Positions 7,028-13,703 of a stretch of DNA of 20,225 bases are shown in pieces; the stretch's first letter is position 1; the number at the start of each line of letters is the position of its first letter. Both the position numbers and the translations under genes were made by a program. The stretch is from DATCVA01 sp036567205. Lineage in GTDB: Bacteria; Pseudomonadota; Gammaproteobacteria; Burkholderiales; Burkholderiaceae_B. The DNA lies in contig DATCVA010000129.1 in assembly GCA_036567205.1 (NCBI GenBank), positions 1 to 20,225 of the forward strand, read 5' to 3'. The notes beneath the pieces were generated by a model, which worked only from the letters and a program-made list of their open reading frames with translations, had not been told where the DNA came from and made no database searches.

Positions 7028-8515
7028 ATGAAGCTTAAGCAATTACAATTAAAAACCAGTCTTTCCATTCTGGTTCTGTTTTTATCGTTACTGACATTTG
7101 CTGCAGTTGGAACTGGCTGGTACAGCCTGCAGCAAAGCAGCCTTGAGTTAAGTACGGCGCCGCAAAGTGCAATCATTGAAAGTATTGTCCAGCGTTTTGA
7201 ACAGGTGCGCTATGTATTTATCGGGCTTCTGGTTCTGGCCGTTTTGCTGGGCGTCATTGTTTATCGGACGTTGTCGCGTACCGTTCTAAAGCCGCTGCAA
7301 CAAGTAAGCCAATATTTCGACCGTATTGCCGCCGGCGATCTCACTCACCGTATTGACGTTAGCTCGCACAATGAAATCGGTTTGCTATATTTGGCGTTGA
7401 AGCGCATGCAGGACAGTCTGGGTCGGGCGGTCGGTACCGTACGCGTCGGCATGGAGCATATTAACAATGGCGGACATCAGCTTGTAGCGGGCAACGCCGA
7501 TTTAAGTGGACGAACCGACGAGCAGGCGGCGGTGCTGCAACAAACTGCCGCCAGCATGGAGCAATTGGCCAGCACAGTTAAGCAAAATGCCGACAACGCC
7601 CGCCAGGCCAATCAGCTTGCGGCCAGCGCTTCCGAAGTCGCCCAGCGCGGCGGTCAGGCGGTGGGACAAGTCGTTAATACGATGCAGGGAATCTCGGACA
7701 GTTCACGCAAAATATCGGAAATTGTCGGTGTTATCGATAGCATTGCTTTTCAAACCAATATCCTGGCCTTGAATGCGGCGGTGGAAGCCGCGCGTGCCGG
7801 CGAGCAGGGTAAAGGCTTTGCCGTGGTCGCCTCCGAGGTTCGTGCACTGGCGCAGCGCAGCGCCCAGGCGGCCAAAGAAATTAAAGCGCTTATCGACGAT
7901 TCGGTCAAAAAAGTGACTGAAGGCTCCGGCCAGGTCGAGCGCGCCGGAGCGACCATGCAGGAAATTGTGACGTCCGTCGCACGTGTTACTGACATCATGG
8001 GCGAGATCTCCGCCGCTACGGCCGAACAGTCCACCGGCATTGACCAGATTAATCGTGCCGTCACGCAGATGGACAGTGTCACGCAGCAAAATGCCTTGCT
8101 TGTTCAGCAAGCCACCACCTCGGCGGCCGATTTACGCGAGCATGTTGCGCACGTCAGCGGTGCGGTGTCGGTGTTCAGGCTTGTGGATAATCAAGTTATT
8201 GACGTTGCGGCAACTTCTGTTTCATCCAGGCCAGCTCCTGCCAAGGCTCACCTGGCGAAGCCGCAAAGATCCTCGGCAGGTATCGCGATACCTGCAACTC
8301 CCGAAAATCGCGCGCTCAACAACCGTAAAGCAGCAAGTCCGGCCAGTGCGCGAAGCCCGGCCCGCCAGACGGCTCCCGACGCCTCCAGTGCGGCGCGTTA
8401 CAGCGCGAAGAGTGGCGCAGCAGCAAGCGGTGTGAGTAAGGCTGCGTCATTGACCGCCAGTCCTGCGATAGCTACTCGTGGCGCGCCAAGCGACGACGAT
8501 TGGGAAGAATTTTAA
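7028..8515 (+). CDS. Methyl-accepting chemotaxis protein with minimal periplasmic loop and C-terminal CheR/CheB-tether-like motif
   Basis: This is a transmembrane chemoreceptor that would control CheA through CheW. Order in the 495 residues: TM1 about 12-32, a periplasmic loop of only about 28 residues (33-60), TM2 about 61-82, HAMP about 83-137 (K-P-L, N-E-I-G-L-L), and a methylation/signalling coiled coil whose hairpin tip (I-A-F-Q-T-N-I-L-A-L-N-A-A-V-E-A-A-R) is near 239-256. An Ala/Ser/Pro-rich tail of about 105 residues ends in D-W-E-E-F, resembling the NWETF pentapeptide that binds CheR and CheB. The methylation pairs are encoded as Gln-Gln (171-172, 360-361), so deamidation may be needed. 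The loop is too small for a usual ligand-binding domain; input may come from the membrane, HAMP, a partner protein or mixed receptor arrays. It lies 117 bases after flgL without its own recognisable promoter. Confidence 0.93.
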   Translation: MKLKQLQLKTSLSILVLFLSLLTFAAVGTGWYSLQQSSLELSTAPQSAIIESIVQRFEQVRYVFIGLLVLAVLLGVIVYRTLSRTVLKPLQQVSQYFDRIAAGDLTHRIDVSSHNEIGLLYLALKRMQDSLGRAVGTVRVGMEHINNGGHQLVAGNADLSGRTDEQAAVLQQTAASMEQLASTVKQNADNARQANQLAASASEVAQRGGQAVGQVVNTMQGISDSSRKISEIVGVIDSIAFQTNILALNAAVEAARAGEQGKGFAVVASEVRALAQRSAQAAKEIKALIDDSVKKVTEGSGQVERAGATMQEIVTSVARVTDIMGEISAATAEQSTGIDQINRAVTQMDSVTQQNALLVQQATTSAADLREHVAHVSGAVSVFRLVDNQVIDVAATSVSSRPAPAKAHLAKPQRSSAGIAIPATPENRALNNRKAASPASARSPARQTAPDASSAARYSAKSGAAASGVSKAASLTASPAIATRGAPSDDDWEEF

Positions 8516-8517
8516 TG
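8502..8517 (+). promoter_or_regulatory. Ribosome-binding site inside the receptor's last codons, with TAATG stop/start overlap
   Basis: GGGAAG at 8502-8507 lies within the codons for the receptor's terminal W-E-E and 7 bases before ATG 8515. The A of the TAA stop (8513-8515) is also the A of that ATG. This supports coupled translation of receptor and downstream lipoprotein and favours 8515 over the in-frame TTG at 8500. Confidence 0.7.
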
Positions 8518-8997
8518 ACGTTGTTCAGCAAGGTCCTGCTTCGGTGCCTGGGACGCCTGACGCTTGCCTGTGGCTGTTTGCTGATGGCGGCGGCATGCAG
8601 CACCTCGGGGCGCTTATTTGATTCATCTGCTTTAAAGCAGATTATTCCCGGACAAACTACGCTGGCCGAAGCCAGCCTTATTCTGGGAGCAGATCCGGTG
8701 GACACATATCGTCAACTGAACGGCACTGTAACGGCGCGTTGGGCTCATAACGCCTCGTTGCTGACCGACGCGATTTACTTCCGGCAAGAGCTTTCGTTGT
8801 TATTCGGCCCCGATGGGCGCTTCGAACACATAGTTGAAAAGACAAATGTGCCCGGCCAGGCAGGCAAGGCTTCAGTGCCGCTTCAGCCAGCTCCGGTTTA
8901 TATAAAAAGCTCGCAACCGCCCGTTGCGAATCCCCTGGCTCAGTCCTCCACAGAAGGGATTGCCAGTCCTGCAGAGACTTATCCTTTATCGCATTAA
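8515..8997 (+). CDS. Small BamE/OmlA-like putative lipoprotein coupled to a chemoreceptor
   Basis: I do not recognise a named gene. The 160-residue product starts with a basic, hydrophobic export signal and a possible lipobox M-A-A-A-C at residues 24-28; Ala at -3 makes this weaker than the usual Leu. Residues about 38-110 resemble the BamE/OmlA (SmpA) fold: I-I-P-G-Q-T-T-L-A-E-A with L-G-A-D-P, then strand-like segments G-T-V-T-A-R-W and E-L-S-L-L-F-G-P-D-G-R-F-E-H-I. The last 50 residues are Pro/Ser-rich and probably disordered. BamE-like proteins are outer-membrane-anchored, often binding partners; true BamE serves outer-membrane protein assembly and is not normally in flagellar clusters. 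Coupling to the upstream receptor by TAATG suggests a shared role or matched dosage, but function is unknown. A more ordinary alternative is a general envelope lipoprotein carried along in the operon. Confidence 0.8.
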   Translation: MTLFSKVLLRCLGRLTLACGCLLMAAACSTSGRLFDSSALKQIIPGQTTLAEASLILGADPVDTYRQLNGTVTARWAHNASLLTDAIYFRQELSLLFGPDGRFEHIVEKTNVPGQAGKASVPLQPAPVYIKSSQPPVANPLAQSSTEGIASPAETYPLSH

Positions 8998-9040
8998 TTT
9001 CTCGTCGCCCCTAGCCGGTATGTGTTCATATCCGTGCCAG

Positions 9041-9052
9041 ATTATTAATAAT
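9041..9052. repeat. AT-rich 12-bp palindrome before the second chemoreceptor
   Basis: ATTATTAATAAT is a perfect palindrome in the 81-base gap between the lipoprotein and the second receptor, 26 bases before its ATG. It is the most AT-rich point of a GC-richer region. It may be a protein-binding site or only low-complexity leader sequence. No clear sigma-28 or sigma-70 promoter could be fitted around it. Confidence 0.3.
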
Positions 9053-9078
9053 AATGCAGCTTTAACTTAGGTTTAATT

Positions 9079-10809
9079 ATGTCCATAGCCATGCAATCCT
9101 CAAAAAAAGACGCCAAGAAGTCCAAGCGGGCAGCTGGGCGCGGTTTTCGCTTTGCCGACACCAAAGTCAGCACCATGCTGATGAACGCACAGGTTCTGTT
9201 TATGCTTTTGATTGTGAGCGTGGGTGGTATTGCTACCTACTTTCTCTATCAGAATATTCAATCGGTTCACGCAATCGGGCTGCAAAACGCTCGCGCGCAA
9301 CGAGTGATGGCGATCAGCAATGACATGCTGCAAATGCGCGTGTCGCTGTTGTCGGCCGCACGATATCAGCAAGAGGCCGCGGCGAATAATGATCCTGCGC
9401 TGGCGAGTAAAGCCAAAAAGGTTTTGGAAGAGGCCGTTAAAAATCTGGAAGCGGTGAAGAGCAGTTTCTCGGAATTTCGTAAAAACATGCCGGACGACGC
9501 CGAGGGGCGCCGGTTGTCGACGCGCTTGATCAGTACTTACCGGCCATACGAAGACGATGGGATAGCGCCGATGATGCAGGCCCTGGAAGTCCAGGACTAC
9601 GTCACGTTTTATTTTGTGAACAGCGAGTTCGGCGTTCCTCGAAGCGAGGCGTTCGACGCGTCGATCAAGGGGTTTTCAGATTACATAAAAAAATATGAAG
9701 CCGCGTTCTATGAACAAGCGCAGACGGATTTTGAGCGGGCATTGATTGCCATCGGGTTCGGCATTTTTGTTGGCCTGTTGCTGATGGTTGCCGTGCGCAT
9801 CGTTTTTGGCCGTACGGTGATTCGTCCGCTGCGTGAAGCGGGTACGCACTTTGATCGCATTGCAGGCGGTGATCTGACGCAGCGTGTCAGCATCACGTCG
9901 CGTAACGAAATCGGTGTTCTGTATGAAGCATTGCGCCGTATGCAAGAAAGCCTGACGCGTACGGTAACAGCTGTGCGCGAGGGCGTCGAAGAAATCAATA
10001 TCGGTTCGCGTGAAATCTTCATGGGCAATACCGATCTGAGCAGTCGCACCGAACAGCAAGCAGCCTCGTTGCAGGAAACCGCTGCCAGCATGGAGCAACT
10101 TGCAGGCACGGTAAAGCAAAACACCGACAACGCAGAGCAGGCGGACCAGCTTGCCAAAGGTGCGTCCGAGGTGGCCCTGCGCGGAGGCAGCGCGGTGACC
10201 GCCGTGGTTCAGACCATGGATCAGATTTCATCCAGCTCGGGGAAAATTGCTGAAATCGTTAACGTGATTGACGGCATTGCTTTTCAAACTAATATTTTGG
10301 CGTTGAACGCCGCGGTTGAAGCCGCGCGCGCTGGCGAGCAGGGCAAAGGGTTTGCTGTAGTGGCTGGCGAGGTTCGTTCTTTGGCTCAGCGTAGCGCACA
10401 AGCGGCCAAGGAAATCAAAGTGCTGATCGAAGAGTCTCTGAATGCGATCAGGTCCGGTGCGAAGCAAGCTGATCAGGCTGGCGAAATCATGCGTGAAGTC
10501 GTGGGATCGGTACAGGGAGTCACGACGATTATGGGCGAAATTTCCTCGGCCTCGCGTGAACAGTCGGATGGTATCGAGCAGGTCAATCAGGCTGTGCTGC
10601 AAATGGATACCGTTACTCAGCAAAATGCTGCGCTGGTGGAAGAGGCTGCTGCGGCGGCTGGTTCCCTGCAAGAACAGGCAACTCGCTTAACCGACGCTGT
10701 GGCCGTCTTTAAGGTCAATGCCAGTGAAGTGATCGATGTGGATGCCGAGGCAAAGTCATTGCCGCAGCCACAGCGATACGGCGTTAATGCTTTGCAGGAA
10801 TCATACTAA
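9079..10809 (+). CDS. Methyl-accepting chemotaxis protein with Tar-like periplasmic four-helix domain
   Basis: This is a full-length chemoreceptor (576 residues). It begins with a Lys/Arg-rich cytoplasmic extension of about 33 residues, unusually long for this receptor class. TM1 is about 36-58; the helical periplasmic domain (about 60-218) looks like the Tar/4HB family, with N-D-M-L-Q-M-R-V-S-L-L and a final Y-E-A-A-F-Y-E-Q-A-Q helix. TM2 is about 221-241, then HAMP (R-P-L-R-E-A, D-R-I-A-G-G-D-L-T) and the signalling domain with its hairpin tip near 398-416. The methylation regions are canonical (Q-E-T-A-A-S-M-E-Q-L and L-V-E-E-A-A-A-A-A). It ends L-Q-E-S-Y with no CheR-binding pentapeptide. 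The cytoplasmic half is closely similar to the receptor at 7028-8515, so the two are paralogues. The ligand is not predictable. Confidence 0.95.
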   Translation: MSIAMQSSKKDAKKSKRAAGRGFRFADTKVSTMLMNAQVLFMLLIVSVGGIATYFLYQNIQSVHAIGLQNARAQRVMAISNDMLQMRVSLLSAARYQQEAAANNDPALASKAKKVLEEAVKNLEAVKSSFSEFRKNMPDDAEGRRLSTRLISTYRPYEDDGIAPMMQALEVQDYVTFYFVNSEFGVPRSEAFDASIKGFSDYIKKYEAAFYEQAQTDFERALIAIGFGIFVGLLLMVAVRIVFGRTVIRPLREAGTHFDRIAGGDLTQRVSITSRNEIGVLYEALRRMQESLTRTVTAVREGVEEINIGSREIFMGNTDLSSRTEQQAASLQETAASMEQLAGTVKQNTDNAEQADQLAKGASEVALRGGSAVTAVVQTMDQISSSSGKIAEIVNVIDGIAFQTNILALNAAVEAARAGEQGKGFAVVAGEVRSLAQRSAQAAKEIKVLIEESLNAIRSGAKQADQAGEIMREVVGSVQGVTTIMGEISSASREQSDGIEQVNQAVLQMDTVTQQNAALVEEAAAAAGSLQEQATRLTDAVAVFKVNASEVIDVDAEAKSLPQPQRYGVNALQESY

Positions 10810-10836
10810 GTTCTATGTTTGAACCGCTGTACAACC

Positions 10837-10873
10837 CCGGGCAGGACACTCATTAGTGTCCTGCCTGGTTTGC
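10837..10873 (+). terminator. Intrinsic terminator hairpin shared by the convergent operons
   Basis: GGCAGGACACT (10840-10850), loop CATT (10851-10854) and AGTGTCCTGCC (10855-10865) form a perfect 11-bp stem. It extends outward to 14 bp through one G-T and two C-G pairs (10837-10868). TTTGCTT follows on the + strand, giving a modest U tract. It lies 27 bases after the second receptor's stop and 31 bases beyond the fliR stop on the other strand, so it can end the flg/receptor transcript and probably helps stop the fli transcript. The minus-strand side lacks a U run, so termination in that direction is less certain. Confidence 0.85.
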
Positions 10874-10899
10874 TTACTGAGAATTAACCAGACAGCACG

Positions 10900-11688
10900 C
10901 TAACTTCCTGCCAGGGCTTGTGCAAGCCGACCCATACTGCTGTAGCCTGCTTGAAATAAACGCAATAAGAACGGGCTGCTCTGAGGTAGTACTACCGTTA
11001 GCAGCAGCAGGCCGACCATCAGGCTTATTGGAAAACCCACAGCAAACACCGATAGCTGCTGTGCGGTCCTGTTCAATATGCCCAACGCCAGGTTAATGGT
11101 CAGTAAGACAATAATCAGCGGCAAGGCCAGCAGCATGCCTGACAACATGACTTCGGAACTCCATTCAAACAGCACCCCCCATCCGTTCGGGTTCAATGAG
11201 TCAATGCCAATAGGCAAAATCTCAAATGTCCGTATGACTCCGGCAAGCATCAGCAGATGTCCGTTGACGGCCATAAACAGCAACATCGCAACCACATTCA
11301 TTATGCGTGACAGTACCGCTGTATTGGCGCCCGTGGCAGGGTCAAAGAATGAAGCGAACGATAAGCCCATTTGCAGGCCAATGAATTCCCCGGCGGTTTG
11401 CACGGCTGCGAACACGATGCGCATGGTCAGGCCCAGGGCGGTGCCAATGAGTATCTGCTGTACCGCAATCAGCAGCCCCTCGTAAGATGCGGGCGAGATA
11501 AGCGGAAGGGGGGGCAGGGCAGGAGTGATAACTATGGTTACCAGCGCTGCAAACCCTACTTTTACTCTGATTGGAATAGCGGACTCGCCCAGCAGAGGCG
11601 CAGTGCCCAGAAGAGCAAGAAGACGAAAGAAGGGCCAGAGGAACGCATTTATCCAGGCATAGAGTTGGTCGAGTTCAACAGAAACCAT
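10900..11688 (-). CDS. fliR: Flagellar export gate protein FliR
   Basis: FliR joins FliP and FliQ in the membrane-embedded export gate through which rod, hook and filament proteins leave the cell. The 262-residue product is very hydrophobic, with about six membrane-spanning segments. It shows family features: A-F-L-W-P-F-F-R-L-L-A near the N-terminus, a central G-E-F-I-G-L-Q-M-G-L-S-F-A segment with F-D-P-A-T-G after it, and the end region N-L-A-L-G-I-L-N-R-T-A-Q-Q-L-S-V-F. Length is typical (about 260). It is not fused to FlhB, as happens in some bacteria. The start ATG is 25 bases after the fliQ stop, with no strong ribosome-binding site. It is the last gene of the fli operon before the shared terminator. 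Confidence 0.96.
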   Translation of the reverse strand: MVSVELDQLYAWINAFLWPFFRLLALLGTAPLLGESAIPIRVKVGFAALVTIVITPALPPLPLISPASYEGLLIAVQQILIGTALGLTMRIVFAAVQTAGEFIGLQMGLSFASFFDPATGANTAVLSRIMNVVAMLLFMAVNGHLLMLAGVIRTFEILPIGIDSLNPNGWGVLFEWSSEVMLSGMLLALPLIIVLLTINLALGILNRTAQQLSVFAVGFPISLMVGLLLLTVVLPQSSPFLLRLFQAGYSSMGRLAQALAGS

Positions 11689-11713
11689 GCGTTTTATTCA
11701 GAACCGTAATGGT

Positions 11714-11983
11714 TTACGAAACAAGTCCGGGAATTTGCGAGAACAGCTGCTGAATATAATCGACCATGGTGCTGATAAGCCAGGGGCCCAGTAAAACCAG
11801 TGTCGCACCCACCGCCAGCAGCTTGGGAATGAACGACAAGGTCATTTCATTGATTTGGGTGGCTGCCTGAAAAATACTGATGAATAAACCGACTCCCAGT
11901 GTTACGAGCAGCAGCGGACCCGCTATGGACAGCGCTACTTTCATGGCGAGGTAGGTCATGGACATAACGGTTTCCGAGGTCAT
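11714..11983 (-). CDS. fliQ: Flagellar export gate protein FliQ
   Basis: FliQ packs four copies around the FliP/FliR core of the export gate. With the ATG at 11983 the product is 89 residues, exactly the usual length. Two long hydrophobic hairpin helices are visible (about residues 13-40 and 50-75), with the family motif F-Q-A-A-T-Q-I-N-E-M-T-L-S-F-I-P-K between them. The open frame reaches further upstream (to 12025) into fliP, but AGGAG lies 7 bases before the 11983 ATG, and the extra residues are not FliQ-like. Ten bases separate it from the fliP stop, and its Shine-Dalgarno begins within the fliP stop codon region. Confidence 0.96.
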   Translation of the reverse strand: MTSETVMSMTYLAMKVALSIAGPLLLVTLGVGLFISIFQAATQINEMTLSFIPKLLAVGATLVLLGPWLISTMVDYIQQLFSQIPGLVS

Positions 11984-11993
11984 GTCGCGTCTC

Positions 11994-12806
11994 CTATTGG
12001 TAAAAGCTGCGTGCCAGCGAGCCAAGCAATAAGTGCCACCCGTCGGCCAGTACGAACAGCATAAGCTTGAATGGCAATGAAATGGTTACCGGTGGCACCA
12101 TCATCATCCCCAGCGCCATCAGTACACTGGCAATTACAAGGTCGATAATTAAAAACGGAATAAAAATTGTGAAACCGATTTGAAAGGCGGTTTTAAGTTC
12201 GCTCGTTATAAAGGCCGGAACCAGTACGCGAAGCGGAACCTGTTCGGGGCTTTCCAGTTCGGGAATATTGGCCATATTGGCAAACAGCGAAAGATCGGTT
12301 TCACGTGTCTGATGCAGCATAAAGGTATGCAGCGGTTTAATACCGCGCTCGAGCGCGGTTTCGAATGAAATACTTCCCGCGCTAAGGGGTTGATAGGCTT
12401 GCGCGTAAATTTGGTCGAAGACCGGCGACATTGCATAAAAGGTCAGGAACATGGCCAGGCCGATCAAGACCGAGTTCGGTGGCGAGGCCCCTGTTCCCAT
12501 GGCATTGCGCAGTAAACCCAGCACAATAATGATACGTGTGAAACCCGTCATCATAAGCAGCATGGCGGGTAAAAACGACAGCGTGGTTAATAATAATAAC
12601 GTCTGTATGCTTAGGGAATAGGTTTGCGCCCCGTTGGGGCCTGTTGTAGACGTGATGGCGGGCAGGGTCGCCTGGGCCAGGCCAGCCGATGGATACAACA
12701 GGGCGAAGGAAAGCAGGCCCAGAACCAGGGCACACATCGATAGCGGCGATTTTTGACGCGTGCCGCGGCGGGCGTTGAATACATTCATGATAGAAGAAAA
12801 AGCCAC
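11994..12806 (-). CDS. fliP: Flagellar export gate protein FliP
   Basis: FliP forms the pentameric core of the export gate. The product has an N-terminal cleavable signal sequence (hydrophobic stretch about residues 24-40, probable cleavage after A-G-L-A at 44), as known for FliP, and then the conserved body: L-T-T-L-S-F-L-P-A-M-L-L-M-M-T-G-F-T-R, G-T-G-A-S-P-P-N-S-V-L-I-G-L-A, and the C-terminal F-L-I-I-D-L-V-I-A-S-V-L-M-A-L-G-M-M-M. Length is 270 residues from a GTG at 12806, only 2 bases after the fliO stop, or 264 from an ATG at 12788. Neither has a strong Shine-Dalgarno. GTG leaves the tighter coupling to fliO, so I kept it, but the start is uncertain. The large periplasmic loop is present. 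Confidence 0.95.
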   Translation of the reverse strand: MAFSSIMNVFNARRGTRQKSPLSMCALVLGLLSFALLYPSAGLAQATLPAITSTTGPNGAQTYSLSIQTLLLLTTLSFLPAMLLMMTGFTRIIIVLGLLRNAMGTGASPPNSVLIGLAMFLTFYAMSPVFDQIYAQAYQPLSAGSISFETALERGIKPLHTFMLHQTRETDLSLFANMANIPELESPEQVPLRVLVPAFITSELKTAFQIGFTIFIPFLIIDLVIASVLMALGMMMVPPVTISLPFKLMLFVLADGWHLLLGSLARSFYQ

Positions 12807-12808
12807 AC

Positions 12809-13153
12809 TTATACGCGTCGTCTGGACATGATCTGCCGGAGTGATTTCGCGAAGCTTGCGTCGGGTTCGCTCGTGGCTATGGAAGATGTGCTGAGTTGCT
12901 GCTCGCTGGCGGGCAAGGTATGCAGCAAGGAAATCTGATTTGCCGTTACACCCAATACCAAACGGGCGTTTTCGACTTCGACCAGGGCGACATAGGCACG
13001 CGAGCCCAGGCTTTGTGAACCGACCAGCTTAATGGGCTGGCTGGTACCTGCGCGTAGCCAGCCCGCCCGGCGTGTCAGCCAGGCTCCTGCAAGGATCAGG
13101 CCTACGATAAATACAAGACTGATAATCAGGCGCAGGAGGGAGGCTTCGCTCAT
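12809..13153 (-). CDS. fliO: Flagellar biosynthesis protein FliO
   Basis: FliO is a small membrane protein that assists FliP assembly into the gate. The 114-residue product has one transmembrane helix near the N-terminus (about residues 7-28), then a short cytoplasmic domain with the FliO-family pattern: G-W-L-R, the strand I-K-L-V-G-S-Q-S-L-G-S-R-A-Y-V-A-L-V-E-V and V-L-G-V-T-A-N-Q-I-S-L-L-H. FliO is weakly conserved, so position between fliN and fliP weighs strongly in the call. The ATG at 13153 is 7 bases after the fliN stop, and its stop is 2 bases before the GTG proposed for fliP. Confidence 0.92.
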   Translation of the reverse strand: MSEASLLRLIISLVFIVGLILAGAWLTRRAGWLRAGTSQPIKLVGSQSLGSRAYVALVEVENARLVLGVTANQISLLHTLPASEQQLSTSSIATSEPDASFAKSLRQIMSRRRV

Positions 13154-13160
13154 GAGGGTC

Positions 13161-13703
13161 TTAACGCCTGCCGTTAAGGCGGCTGAGGCGGTCCGAGGGT
13201 GTAATAATGTCAGTCAGGCGGATACCGTATTTGTCGTCCACGACTACCACTTCGCCCTGTGCGATCAGATACCCGTTAACGAAGATGTCCATGGGTTCTC
13301 CGGCCAGCCCGTCCAGCTCGACCACGGAGCCCTGTCCCAATTGCAGTATGTTTTTTATTGTCAGCTTGGTGCGGCCCAGCTCGACTGAAAGCTGGACCGG
13401 AATGTCCATAATCATGTCAATGTCGCTATTGCCTTCGGCTGCGCTGTCCAGCAGGGGCTGGAATACGTGGGGCGTTACGGACGATGGCGGCTCGGGCGCG
13501 GGTTGTGGCTGAACGGGAGCGCTAGCCGATGCGGTTTGCTCTGCCAGGGCGCTGGCCCAGTCGTCAATGTCTTGCTGCAGGCCATCGGCCTGGGTTGGTT
13601 GCCGTGCTTGTCCGGCCTGCTCGGACAATGCCGCGGCCCAATCTGCCTCTGCGTTGTCAGGCGCACTGTTGTCGTTGGCGGGGTCTTGGGTTGGATCAGT
13701 CAT
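13161..13703 (-). CDS. fliN: Flagellar switch protein FliN, with extended N-terminus
   Basis: FliN is the main C-ring protein; it helps set rotation direction and docks the FliH/FliI export ATPase. The C-terminal SpoA-type domain (about residues 94-178) is clear: D-M-I-M-D-I-P-V-Q-L-S-V-E-L-G-R-T, Q-G-S-V-V-E-L-D-G-L-A-G-E-P, N-G-Y-L-I-A-Q-G-E-V-V-V-V and I-T-P-S-D-R. At 180 residues it exceeds E. coli FliN (137). The extra length is an N-terminal acidic, Pro/Gln-rich region with two copies of D-W-A-x-A-L-x-E-Q (residues 21-29 and 48-56); E. coli has one related L-W-A-E-A-L-S-E-Q. It overlaps the fliM 3' end by 8 bases, so translation is coupled. Confidence 0.96.
   Translation of the reverse strand: MTDPTQDPANDNSAPDNAEADWAAALSEQAGQARQPTQADGLQQDIDDWASALAEQTASASAPVQPQPAPEPPSSVTPHVFQPLLDSAAEGNSDIDMIMDIPVQLSVELGRTKLTIKNILQLGQGSVVELDGLAGEPMDIFVNGYLIAQGEVVVVDDKYGIRLTDIITPSDRLSRLNGRR

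Noticed and set aside
7028..7270. First receptor as a pseudogene or frameshifted receptor
   Set aside because: TM1, TM2, HAMP and the whole signalling domain are in one intact frame, and the upstream 117 bases do not encode a lost periplasmic domain.
13696..13703. fliM/fliN and similar overlaps as sequencing errors
   Set aside because: All products are full length with intact termini; short overlaps between adjacent fli genes are normal for coupled translation.
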